The notes under the pieces were generated by a model. That model did no database searches and was not told the origin of the DNA. It saw nothing but the letters and a program-made list of their open reading frames with translations. A stretch of 12,549 nucleotides of DNA. It comes from JBOHTO01 sp050733695 (lineage in GTDB: Bacteria > Gemmatimonadota > Gemmatimonadetes > Gemmatimonadales > Gemmatimonadaceae). Position numbers and translations under genes: made by a program. Below, one piece after another: positions 1 to 6,501 of the stretch; the stretch's first letter is position 1, and every line of letters starts with the position of its first letter. Location of the stretch: NCBI GenBank assembly GCA_050733695.1, contig JBOHTO010000049.1:1-12549 (forward strand), given 5' to 3'.

Positions 1-27
1 GGGGAGGTGTTGGAGCGGGCGGGGGGG

Positions 28-840
28 ATGCGGGCGGTGGCCCCCACGGCAAGCCGAACGACCGCGGCGGACATCGGGAACCACGGGAACCACGGGAACC
101 ACAGGAACCACGGGAACCACGGGAACCACGGGAACCACCCGGTGATCGCGGCGGGAACCGCGGTACCAGCCGCGGTGACGGCCCGCGTCGTCCGGCCGCG
201 GCCGCTCGCCCCCCGCGTCGCGACGCCTGAGCCGGACGTGTACGGCGGCGCGGGAGGGTGGGTCGAGATCATCTGCGGTGTCATGTTCAGCGGCAAGAGC
301 GAGGAGCTCATCCGCCGCCTGCGCCGCGCAATGATCGCGCGCAAGCGCGTGCAGGTATTCAAGTCGCACCTCGATGAGCGCTACTCGGGAATCCACGCCA
401 TCTCGAGCCATGACGGCCGCACGGTCGAGGCGATCCCGGTGGACTCTGCGGCGCAGATAGGCGGGCGGGTGGATCCCACGGCGCAGGTCATCGCCATCGA
501 CGAGGCCCAGTTCCTGGACGATGGCGTTGTGGATCTCGCGTCTTCACTCGCCGGCCGCGGGCGCCGCGTCATCGTCGCCGGAACGGACACCGATTTCCGC
601 GGTGAGCCGTTCGGGTGCATGCCGCAACTGATGGCGGTCGCCGAGCTCGTGGACAAGCTGCACGCGATCTGCGTGATCTGTGGCGGTCCGGCGTCCCGCA
701 ATCAGCGGCTCATAGAGGGCGCGCCGGCCCCCTGGGATTCACCGACGATAATGGTGGGAGGGCGCGAGTCGTACGAGGCCCGTTGCCGGCACTGCCACCA
801 GGTGCCCCGGCGCGACGAGGGACAGGGCGCGCTGCTCTGA
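28..840 (+). CDS. tdk: Thymidine kinase, type II, with unusual N-terminal extension
   Basis: Phosphorylates thymidine to dTMP with ATP in the cytoplasm (pyrimidine salvage). Numbered from the ATG at 28 (270 aa), the P-loop GVMFSGKS is at residues 84-91. DEAQF at 158-162 holds the presumed catalytic Glu159, matching the DEGQF of human TK1. Two Cys pairs, CVIC (215/218) and CRHC (253/256), fit the structural zinc site. The family domain begins only at about residue 77 (GGWVEII), so the first ~70 residues are extra: Ala/Pro/Arg-rich with a GNH repeat. The start is uncertain. The frame is open to the window edge, with candidates GTG 7, ATG 28 and GTG 238; the last gives a normal 200-aa enzyme. 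I chose ATG 28 because in-frame third-position GC stays very high through the extension and a G-rich stretch precedes it. No clear ribosome site distinguishes the options. Function is secure; the N-terminus is not. Confidence 0.93.
   Translation: MRAVAPTASRTTAADIGNHGNHGNHRNHGNHGNHGNHPVIAAGTAVPAAVTARVVRPRPLAPRVATPEPDVYGGAGGWVEIICGVMFSGKSEELIRRLRRAMIARKRVQVFKSHLDERYSGIHAISSHDGRTVEAIPVDSAAQIGGRVDPTAQVIAIDEAQFLDDGVVDLASSLAGRGRRVIVAGTDTDFRGEPFGCMPQLMAVAELVDKLHAICVICGGPASRNQRLIEGAPAPWDSPTIMVGGRESYEARCRHCHQVPRRDEGQGALL
76..138 (+). repeat. Seven tandem copies of a 9-bp repeat (GGGAACCAC)
   Basis: Seven head-to-tail copies of GGGAACCAC. The fourth copy (103-111) has A instead of G at its first base; the others are identical. 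The unit length keeps frame with tdk and would encode (Gly-Asn-His)x7, with Arg for Gly in the fourth unit. It is a short minisatellite that could gain or lose copies by replication slippage without breaking the frame. If tdk starts at GTG 238, the repeat lies in its 5' region instead. Confidence 0.95.
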
Positions 841-846
841 TTCTCA

Positions 847-860
847 CTGGCGCGCGCCAG
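847..860. terminator. Perfect 14-bp palindrome between convergent tdk and YHS gene ends
   Basis: CTGGCGCGCGCCAG reads the same on both strands and sits in the 26-bp gap between the tdk stop (838-840) and the stop of the minus-strand YHS gene (867-869). It could form a 5-bp GC stem with a 4-nt loop in either transcript, which would suit a bidirectional termination site. No T-run follows on either side, so an intrinsic terminator is not demonstrated. Confidence 0.3.
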
Positions 861-866
861 CGTTCC

Positions 867-1178
867 TCAATGCTTCTTGTCGTCGTGCGCCTCCGGGAGC
901 CGCTCGTACTCCAGCCCTCCGCTTCCGGCGGACCCGAACTTGGGCGCCGTGATTCCGCCCAATGTCGTGCGCGGTGGCTCGTGCTTCTCCAGCGACTCGC
1001 CGCCGGCTTCGTCCCCCGACTCGCGCGCGCGGTCCGCGAACTTCGCGGGGCTCTGAACGAACTGACGCTCGCATCCGGTCGAGCAGAAGTAGTACGTCTC
1101 GCCTTCGTGGCGTGCTTTCGCCGCCGCCTTGTCGGTGTCCACGGTCATTCCGCAGACAGGATCGATTGCCTTCGCCAT
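867..1178 (-). CDS. Small YHS-domain protein
   Basis: A 103-aa protein. Residues 5-48 form a clear YHS domain: DPVCGM with Cys9 near the start, then GETYYFCSTGC with Cys32 and Cys36, then a Phe/Pro/Phe segment. YHS domains occur in copper and other heavy-metal ATPases and as stand-alone small proteins, and the Cys residues probably bind metal. The specific role here is unknown. The remaining ~55 residues are a charged, low-complexity tail ending HDDKKH with no domain I recognise. The ATG at 1178 is supported by GGAGGG at 1187-1182 on the minus strand, only 3-4 nt upstream, so spacing is slightly short. There is no transporter or metal regulator beside it. The convergent arrangement with tdk suggests its own promoter, and a candidate lies upstream at about 1204-1232. 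Confidence 0.85.
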   Translation of the reverse strand: MAKAIDPVCGMTVDTDKAAAKARHEGETYYFCSTGCERQFVQSPAKFADRARESGDEAGGESLEKHEPPRTTLGGITAPKFGSAGSGGLEYERLPEAHDDKKH

Positions 1179-1203
1179 GGTCCCTCCGGGAGGAATTGCG
1201 AGG

Positions 1204-1232
1204 AGTTGTCCGGGATGACGCCGTCATGTCAA
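1204..1232 (-). promoter_or_regulatory. Candidate promoter of the YHS gene, with inverted repeat in the spacer
   Basis: On the minus strand a perfect TTGACA lies at 1232-1227. Seventeen bases later, the -10 position (1209-1204) reads ACAACT, a poor match. The spacer is almost filled by the hyphenated inverted repeat ATGACG-C-CGTCAT (1215-1227), which would suit an operator. The predicted start is about 20 nt upstream of the gene's Shine-Dalgarno and ATG. The weak -10 keeps confidence low. Confidence 0.3.
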
Positions 1233-1428
1233 TCGGCGCTCCCTGTCCATGCTTCAGCACGAGCCATTCCACGCCCGCCGACCTCCCGGCGTTCCCGGGA
1301 CGCCTGCGCAAACAGGCGGCTCGGCGGCCGCTGCGCCGCTGTCACCCGGAACTCCACGGCACCGTAGGTGCAATAGGGGTTCCAGGGGCACCGCAGCGGC
1401 CCCCTGTCGGCCACTGCCATTCACCGCA

Positions 1429-1449
1429 CCGCCCGCCTGTCGCGGGCGG
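1429..1449 (+). promoter_or_regulatory. GC-rich hairpin just upstream of coaE
   Basis: CCGCCCG (1429-1435) pairs perfectly with CGGGCGG (1443-1449) around a 7-nt loop. The stem ends 20 nt before the coaE ATG. In the coaE transcript it would sit next to the ribosome landing zone, which shows only a weak GAG-type Shine-Dalgarno. A role in translation is possible, but in DNA this GC-rich such stems also arise by chance. Confidence 0.3.
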
Positions 1450-1469
1450 CGCGCTGCCATGAGATCGCC

Positions 1470-2096
1470 ATGCTACTCATTGGACTTACAGGCAATATCG
1501 CGAGTGGGAAATCCGCCGTCGGGCAGATCTTCTCGGAGCGCGGGGCAACGATCATCGACGCCGATGTGCTCGCGCGCCGCGCGGTGGAGAAAGGCACCCG
1601 CGCCTATGGGGAGATTGTAAGGCGGTGGGGCAGCGAGGTCGTCGGGGCCGACGGACGCCTCGACCGCGCCGTGCTGCGGCGTGTCGTGTTCGGGGAGCCG
1701 GCGGAGCTCGAGGCGCTCAACCGGCTCGTGCACCCGGAGGTGATGCGCATGCGTGACCGGCTGGTGAGCGACGCGCGCAGGCGCGGCGACCGCGTGGTCG
1801 TCTGCGATATCCCGCTGCTGTTCGAACACAACCTTGCGGATGAGTTCGACCGCATCGTACTGGTGGACGCACCGCGCCCGCTCCGGCTGGAGCGCCTGGT
1901 ACAGGATCGCAATCTCGGCGAGGAGGAGGCGATGGGGATGATCGCCGCGCAGATGCCCGCGGAGCTCAAGCGCGCGCGCGCGGATTTCGTCATCGACAAC
2001 GACGGAACGTTCACCCAGCTCGAGGAGCGGGCGGCAGAGGTCTGGATGGCGCTGGAAGAGGAAGCGAGGATGAAGGAAGCGCCCGCGCTTTCTTGA
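1470..2096 (+). CDS. coaE: Dephospho-CoA kinase
   Basis: Catalyses the last step of coenzyme A synthesis, ATP-dependent phosphorylation of the ribose 3'-OH of dephospho-CoA, in the cytoplasm. The 208-aa length is normal for the family. The P-loop GLTGNIASGKS is at residues 5-15. IIDADVLA at 28-35 carries the conserved acidic pair (Asp30, Asp32), LVHPEV is at 86-91, and DIPLLFE at 113-119 is a typical CoaE substrate-site motif. The nucleoside-kinase lid region lies at about 140-160 and VIDNDG at 174-179 near the C-terminus. The ATG at 1470 puts the P-loop at the usual distance from the N-terminus, although no strong Shine-Dalgarno is visible. Its stop codon overlaps the -35 box of the downstream gcvH promoter. 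The two genes are adjacent but need not be co-transcribed. Confidence 0.95.
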   Translation: MLLIGLTGNIASGKSAVGQIFSERGATIIDADVLARRAVEKGTRAYGEIVRRWGSEVVGADGRLDRAVLRRVVFGEPAELEALNRLVHPEVMRMRDRLVSDARRRGDRVVVCDIPLLFEHNLADEFDRIVLVDAPRPLRLERLVQDRNLGEEEAMGMIAAQMPAELKRARADFVIDNDGTFTQLEERAAEVWMALEEEARMKEAPALS

Positions 2097-2121
2097 CACC
2101 AATTTCTGCCGCCGATAGACT
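2093..2121 (+). promoter_or_regulatory. Sigma70-type promoter for gcvH, overlapping the coaE stop
   Basis: A perfect -35 TTGACA at 2093-2098 is followed, after an optimal 17-bp spacer, by TAGACT at 2116-2121 (4 of 6 consensus bases, including the first two and the last). The -35 contains the TGA stop codon of coaE (2094-2096). Transcription would begin near 2128, leaving a leader of about 25 nt before the gcvH GTG. That is too short for a glycine riboswitch. Confidence 0.65.
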
Positions 2122-2152
2122 TCGCGCGCAACCAACCCACCCTGGAGCGCAT

Positions 2153-2542
2153 GTGGTCGAGATCCCCAAGGATCTGCTGTACACCGAGGAACACGAGTAC
2201 GTGCGCTCCACGGAGGACGCGGACGTGGTCGTCGTCGGGATCACCGACTACGCACAGGGCGAGCTGGGCGACGTTGTCTACGTCGAGCTTCCATCCGAGG
2301 GAGCGCTGTTCGGAAAGCACGACGTCTTCGGGACGATCGAGGCCGTGAAGGCGGTGTCGGAGCTCTTCTGCCCGCTCGCTGGTGAGGTTGTCGAGGTGAA
2401 CCACCGCCTCGACAAGGAGCCGGCGCTCGTGAACAGCGATCCCTACGGCGAGGGCTGGATGGTCAGGCTTCGTGTTACCGGCGGTTCGGAGAGAGACGAC
2501 CTGCTGGGACCGGACGAGTACGCGGCCCAGATCGGCGCGTAG
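2153..2542 (+). CDS. gcvH: Glycine cleavage system H protein (lipoyl carrier)
   Basis: Carries the aminomethyl group between the P and T proteins of the glycine cleavage system on a lipoyl-lysine arm. From GTG 2153 the protein is 129 aa, a normal GcvH length, beginning (M)VEIPKDLLYTEEHEYV. The lipoylation segment IEAVKAVSEL is intact, with the modified lysine at residue 66. GTG 2153 is preferred over the earlier in-frame TTG at 2093 because GGAG at 2144-2147 is well spaced, the length fits, and the TTG lies inside the promoter -35 box. Expression is probably from that dedicated promoter. The stop TAG (2540-2542) directly abuts the stop of gcvP on the other strand. A lipoyl-pathway gene (lipM-like) lies on the far side of gcvP, so partner and modifying enzyme are nearby. 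gcvT is absent from the window. Confidence 0.95.
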   Translation: MVEIPKDLLYTEEHEYVRSTEDADVVVVGITDYAQGELGDVVYVELPSEGALFGKHDVFGTIEAVKAVSELFCPLAGEVVEVNHRLDKEPALVNSDPYGEGWMVRLRVTGGSERDDLLGPDEYAAQIGA

Positions 2543-5467
2543 CTATTCGTAGTCCGCGACGGGTGGACACGCGCAAACGAGGTTTCGGTCGCCCCACGCG
2601 CTCTCCACGCGGCCGACGGCCGGCCAGAACTTGCGCTCCCGTATCCACGGTGCCGGGAAAGCCGCGCGTTCGCGCGAATAGCCGTGTTCCCATGCGTCGG
2701 CGGTAACGGCCGCCATCGTGTGCGGCGCGTTCCTGAGAGGATTGTCCGCACGGTCAAGCTCTCCCGACTCTATCTCGGCGATCTCGCCGCGGATGGCGAT
2801 CATCGCATCGCAGAAGCGGTCCAGCTCGTCCTTCGACTCACTCTCGGTCGGTTCGATCATGAGCGTGCCGGCGACCGGGAAGGAGACCGTAGGCGCATGG
2901 AACCCGTAGTCCATGAGCCGCTTTGCAATGTCCTCGACATCCACGCCGGCACTCGCCTTCAACGGCCGCGTGTCAATTATGCACTCGTGGGCGACCATGC
3001 CGTTCTTCCCCTGGTACAGCACGGGGTAATGCCCGGCCAGGCGGCGTGCGATGTAGTTCGCACTCAGTATCGCCACCTGCGTCGCTCGCGTGAGCCCGGC
3101 AGCGCCCATGAGCTGGATGTACATGAACGAGATGGGGAGTATGCTCGCGCTCCCCCACGGCGCGGCGGAGATCGCGCCCACCGCGCGCTCGCCGCCGCCG
3201 ACCTCCACCTCCGGGTGTCCGGGCAGGAACGCCAGCAGGTGCCGGGCGACGCCAATCGGGCCAACGCCGGGTCCGCCGCCGCCGTGAGGGATGCAGAACG
3301 TCTTGTGAAGATTGAGGTGGCAGACATCTGCACCGATATCCCCGGGGCGCGCGAGGCCGACCATCGCGTTCATGTTGGCGCCGTCCAGATACACCTGCCC
3401 GCCATGCTCGTGCACGATCGCGCAACTATCGCGGATCGCTTCCTCGAACACGCCGTGCGTCGACGGATAAGTCACCATCAAGGCGGCCAGGGCGCGGCTG
3501 TGCGCATCCGCCTTCGCGCGCAGGTCGGCCACATCGATGTTACCGGTCGCATCGGTTCGAATGACGACCACACGCATACCGGCCATCACCGCGCTCGCCG
3601 GATTGGTTCCGTGCGCCGACTGCGGAATGAGGCAGACCTTGCGATGCCTTTCGCCCCGACTCTCATGATACGCCCGAATGACGAGGAGACCGGCGTACTC
3701 CCCCTGTGACCCGGCGTTGGGTTGCAGGGATACGCCCGCGAAACCCGTTATCTCGGCGAGCGCCGACTCCAGTCGCTCGAACAGTTCGGCGTAGCCCGCC
3801 GACTGATCGGCCGGCGCGAACGGGTGCAACTGTCCGAACCCGGGCCACGTCACCGGCATCATCTCCGCCGTGCCGTTGAGCTTCATCGTGCACGACCCGA
3901 GCGGGATCATGGAGTGCGTGAGCGAAAGATCGCGCGCCTCGAGCGAACGGATGTAGCGCAGCATCCCCGTCTCGGAGTGATGCCGCGAGAAGACCGGGTG
4001 CGTGAGGTACTCGCTGGTGCGGGCGAACCGCTCGTCCATTCCGGCATCGATCGATTCGAAGAACTCGACCGGATCGGATGCACCCTGCTTCGGTGCACGC
4101 CCCCCGCTGCTGTCGCCGCCGAACGCCCCAAGCAGGTCGGCGATGTCGCGGCTCCCGACGGTCTCATCGAGGGCCATGACGACGGACCCGGCGCCCAGCC
4201 GGCGCAGGTTGATTCCGAGCCGCAGCGCCGCTTCGACCGCGGCGGCGGCACGCACCGGGCCGAGCTCCACTCGCACGGTGTCAAAGAACACGTCGTGAGC
4301 GATCTCGATACCGAGAGTCCGGAGACCTTCGGCGAGCGTCACAGCGGCGAGATGCACGCGGTCGGCAATCCTGCGCAGTCCGGCGGGACCGTGCCAGACG
4401 GCGTACATGCCGGCCATGACAGCGAGAAGCACCTGGGCGGTGCACACGTTGCTCGTTGCCTTCTCGCGCCGTATGTGCTGTTCCCGTGTCTGCAGCGCCA
4501 TGCGGAGAGCCGGCCGGCCGGCGCTGTCGCGCGAGACGCCGATGATGCGGCCGGGGAGATTGCGCTTGAATTCCTCGCGCGTCGCGTAGAACGCGGCGTG
4601 CGGACCGCCGAAGCCCATCGGAACTCCAAAGCGCTGGCTGATCCCCACGGCAATGTCAGCGCCCCATTCTCCCGGCGGCGTGAGCAGCGCGAGCGCCAGC
4701 AGGTCCGTCGCCACGGTGACGAGCGCTCCGGCGGAGTGGGCCTGCTCGCACAGCGCCCGGTAGTCGCGCACGGCCCCGTCGGTGGACGGATACTGAACCA
4801 GGATCCCGAAGACACTGTCATCCGCTTCCAGTTCGCCGGGCTCGGCCACGCGCACGGCGAGGCCGCGTGCTTCTGCGCGCGTGCGCACGACGTCGATCGT
4901 CTGGGGATGGCAGTCGCTCGCGACGAGGAAGGTCTCCCGCGCGGTGCCGCCGCGGAGCCCGTAGCTCATCGCCATCGCCTCCGCGGCCGCGGTCCCCTCA
5001 TCCAGCAGCGACGCGTTCGCGATCTGGAGGCCGGTGAGATCAATGACCATCGTCTGGAAGTTGAGCAGCGCCTCCAGCCGGCCCTGGGCGATCTCTGCCT
5101 GATAGGGCGTGTATGCCGTGTACCAACCGGGGTTCTCGAGAATGTTGCGCTGGATTACGGGCGGCGTGAACGTGCCGTGGTAGCCCAGGCCGATGTAGGA
5201 GCGCATGACGCGGTTCTTCCGGGCCATTTCGCGAATCCCGGCGAGCGCTTCCATCTCGCTCTTCGGTTCGCCAAGGCGAAGCGCACGGCGGAGACGGATG
5301 TTCTCGGGCACCGTTGCGGCCACGAGGTCGTCCAGCGACTGGTGGCCGAGGAGCTCGAGCATCGCCGCGACATCGGCGGAATTGGGCCCGATGTGCCGCG
5401 TGATGAAGCTCGCGCGATCGGAGAGCCCTTCCCGGGTCCGCGCTATTCCCTGTGCCTGAGTGGCCAT
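2543..5467 (-). CDS. gcvP: Glycine dehydrogenase (decarboxylating), P protein of glycine cleavage system
   Basis: PLP-dependent decarboxylase that releases CO2 from glycine and loads the remaining aminomethyl group onto the lipoyl arm of GcvH. At 974 aa it is the fused single-chain form, as in E. coli (957 aa), rather than split gcvPA/gcvPB. The N-terminal half (~20-450) begins FITRHIGP and contains YIGLGYHGT and YTPYQAEIAQGR. The C-terminal half includes SMIPLGSCTMKLN, YLDGANMNA and LNLHKTFCIPHGGGGPG, with the PLP lysine at residue 722 after His721. It ends in the typical CACPP..DYE tail. The ATG at 5467 has GAGGAT about 9-10 nt upstream and matches the family N-terminus. It converges on gcvH with no intervening base and diverges from the lipM-like gene across an 85-bp gap. 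No frameshift or missing motif was seen. Confidence 0.97.
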   Translation of the reverse strand: MATQAQGIARTREGLSDRASFITRHIGPNSADVAAMLELLGHQSLDDLVAATVPENIRLRRALRLGEPKSEMEALAGIREMARKNRVMRSYIGLGYHGTFTPPVIQRNILENPGWYTAYTPYQAEIAQGRLEALLNFQTMVIDLTGLQIANASLLDEGTAAAEAMAMSYGLRGGTARETFLVASDCHPQTIDVVRTRAEARGLAVRVAEPGELEADDSVFGILVQYPSTDGAVRDYRALCEQAHSAGALVTVATDLLALALLTPPGEWGADIAVGISQRFGVPMGFGGPHAAFYATREEFKRNLPGRIIGVSRDSAGRPALRMALQTREQHIRREKATSNVCTAQVLLAVMAGMYAVWHGPAGLRRIADRVHLAAVTLAEGLRTLGIEIAHDVFFDTVRVELGPVRAAAAVEAALRLGINLRRLGAGSVVMALDETVGSRDIADLLGAFGGDSSGGRAPKQGASDPVEFFESIDAGMDERFARTSEYLTHPVFSRHHSETGMLRYIRSLEARDLSLTHSMIPLGSCTMKLNGTAEMMPVTWPGFGQLHPFAPADQSAGYAELFERLESALAEITGFAGVSLQPNAGSQGEYAGLLVIRAYHESRGERHRKVCLIPQSAHGTNPASAVMAGMRVVVIRTDATGNIDVADLRAKADAHSRALAALMVTYPSTHGVFEEAIRDSCAIVHEHGGQVYLDGANMNAMVGLARPGDIGADVCHLNLHKTFCIPHGGGGPGVGPIGVARHLLAFLPGHPEVEVGGGERAVGAISAAPWGSASILPISFMYIQLMGAAGLTRATQVAILSANYIARRLAGHYPVLYQGKNGMVAHECIIDTRPLKASAGVDVEDIAKRLMDYGFHAPTVSFPVAGTLMIEPTESESKDELDRFCDAMIAIRGEIAEIESGELDRADNPLRNAPHTMAAVTADAWEHGYSRERAAFPAPWIRERKFWPAVGRVESAWGDRNLVCACPPVADYE

Positions 5468-5532
5468 CGATATTGATCCTCATTCCCCGAGAAGTGCCTG
5501 TCCGGCGCTACCGGTTCCTTCCGGGCGCGCCG

Positions 5533-5543
5533 AAATCTACATT
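5533..5543. promoter_or_regulatory. AT-rich island with overlapping -10-like boxes between gcvP and lipM
   Basis: An 11-bp A/T-rich stretch stands out in the GC-rich divergent region. Plus strand: TACATT at 5538-5543, with TTCCTT 17 bp upstream at 5515-5520, would start transcription around 5550, almost at the lipM GTG. Minus strand: TAGATT (5539-5534) could serve gcvP, but I see no good -35 at normal spacing. A shared divergent promoter is an inference from these weak matches. Confidence 0.3.
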
Positions 5544-5552
5544 CTGCGCGTC

Positions 5553-6377
5553 GTGTCCACCTCCGATCGGAACCCCGTCGCAACCCTCCGCCCACGCCAT
5601 TGGCGTCTCATGCGCACGCCCCCGCGCACCGGCGCATGGAACATGGCCATCGATGAGGCGCTGCTGGCGCGCGCGCGGAACACGGGGGAAATTGCCCTGC
5701 GGGTTTACGCATGGTCGAGCCCCACGCTTTCATTCGGCCGCAATCAGAGCGCGCTCCGCCACTACGATCGGGAGCGCATCCGGGAGAGTGGACTGAATGT
5801 CGTACGGCGCCCGACCGGCGGACGCGCCGTCATTCACGATCGAGAGGTCACCTACAGCGTCACGGCTCCAGCTTCCTCGATCGGAACCCTGAATGAATCG
5901 TGTGCGCGCATCAGTCGTCTATTGAAGGCAGCGCTGCTGGAGCTTGGAGTCGACGTCAGCAGCGCCACGGCGGGCGGGACAGTTCACGGGGAATGGCTCG
6001 GCCCAACACCCTGCTTTCGCACGCCCTCACCAGGTGAGCTCGTCTGCGGAGGAAGGAAGCTCGTGGGAAGCGCCCAGTGGCGCGAGGATGGAGCGCTGCT
6101 TCAGCATGGCTCCATACTGATCTCCAACGATCAGAGCACGATCGACTCTCTGCTGATCGATCGGGGCGGATCGCAATCGGCGGAAGCACCCGCCACGCTC
6201 GAAGCGGAGCTCGGTCGCGTGCCCCTGGGTGAGGAAGTCGTGGATGCGCTGTTCAACGCCGTGCGCAACCTGGAAGACCCGGATGCCACGGAGCTGACTC
6301 TGGATGGTTCACTCGTCGCGGCAGAGCTGCTCGCGCGACGTCGCTACGAGGACGAACGCTGGACGTGGCGACGCTGA
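5553..6377 (+). CDS. lipM: Lipoate/octanoate transfer enzyme, LipM-like octanoyltransferase
   Basis: Member of the biotin/lipoate protein ligase fold family, 274 aa from GTG 5553. The fold's motifs are clear: NMAIDEALL near the N-terminus, RRPTGGRAVIHD (substrate site) and GRKLVGSAQW with the conserved lysine. I call it LipM rather than LplA because Cys154 lies in CFRTPSPGEL, where B. subtilis LipM has its nucleophilic Cys150; E. coli LplA lacks this cysteine. LipM moves octanoyl from acyl carrier protein to GcvH, and LipA then inserts sulphur. Placement beside gcvP and near gcvH fits that job. An earlier in-frame GTG (5460) is unlikely because it overlaps the gcvP start. ATG 5610 is a further possibility but would drop the WRL that usually precedes this motif region. 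LplA-type ligase activity cannot be excluded from sequence alone. Confidence 0.75.
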   Translation: MSTSDRNPVATLRPRHWRLMRTPPRTGAWNMAIDEALLARARNTGEIALRVYAWSSPTLSFGRNQSALRHYDRERIRESGLNVVRRPTGGRAVIHDREVTYSVTAPASSIGTLNESCARISRLLKAALLELGVDVSSATAGGTVHGEWLGPTPCFRTPSPGELVCGGRKLVGSAQWREDGALLQHGSILISNDQSTIDSLLIDRGGSQSAEAPATLEAELGRVPLGEEVVDALFNAVRNLEDPDATELTLDGSLVAAELLARRRYEDERWTWRR

Positions 6378-6501
6378 TCGTTTCCACCTGAGGCCACCCG
6401 ACGCACGACGTAGCCAATCCCCGCGGAAGGGGGAATCCATGTGTGAGGGACTCGCTTGGCGCGCCTGCCCGGCATTGCCTTCACGTACTCGAGCCCGACC
6501 A
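6378..6501. other. Intergenic region before the peptide-transporter operon
   Basis: 124 bp between lipM and the binding-protein gene. A small hairpin, TCCCC (6418-6422) with GGGGA (6430-6434), is not followed by a T-run and is at best a weak terminator. The operon promoter should be here, but no convincing -35/-10 pair is visible. The reading frame of the binding protein is open through this gap, yet the lipoprotein signal fixes the start at 6502. Confidence 0.4.

Larger units (their letters stand above)
1179..1469. other. Gene-free gap between the YHS gene and coaE
   Basis: 291 bp between the divergent YHS gene and coaE. Short open frames cross it on both strands, but none has a recognisable domain or a good ribosome site. 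Besides the candidate promoter on the left, it holds small GC hairpins: GGCGT/ACGCC arms at 1288-1292 and 1300-1304 around a 7-nt loop, and a 7-bp stem at 1429-1449. The coaE promoter is presumably here, but I cannot point to a convincing -35/-10 pair. Confidence 0.6.

Noticed and set aside
76..138. CRISPR-like array
   Set aside because: Unit is only 9 bp with no spacers between copies; it is a simple tandem repeat.
1229..1420. 63-codon minus-strand frame in the gap between the YHS gene and coaE
   Set aside because: No domain, no Shine-Dalgarno, and overlapping open frames on both strands as expected from the base composition.
2097..2152. Glycine riboswitch in front of gcvH
   Set aside because: The space between the predicted transcript start and the GTG is about 25 nt, far too short for the aptamer, and no conserved core is visible.
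3722..5476. 584-codon plus-strand frame opposite gcvP (and the similar 341-codon frame at 2684-3709)
   Set aside because: Antisense shadow of gcvP with no recognisable motif or ribosome site; gcvP is intact and certain.
6418..6434. Intrinsic terminator after lipM
   Set aside because: Stem is only 5 bp and no T-run follows.
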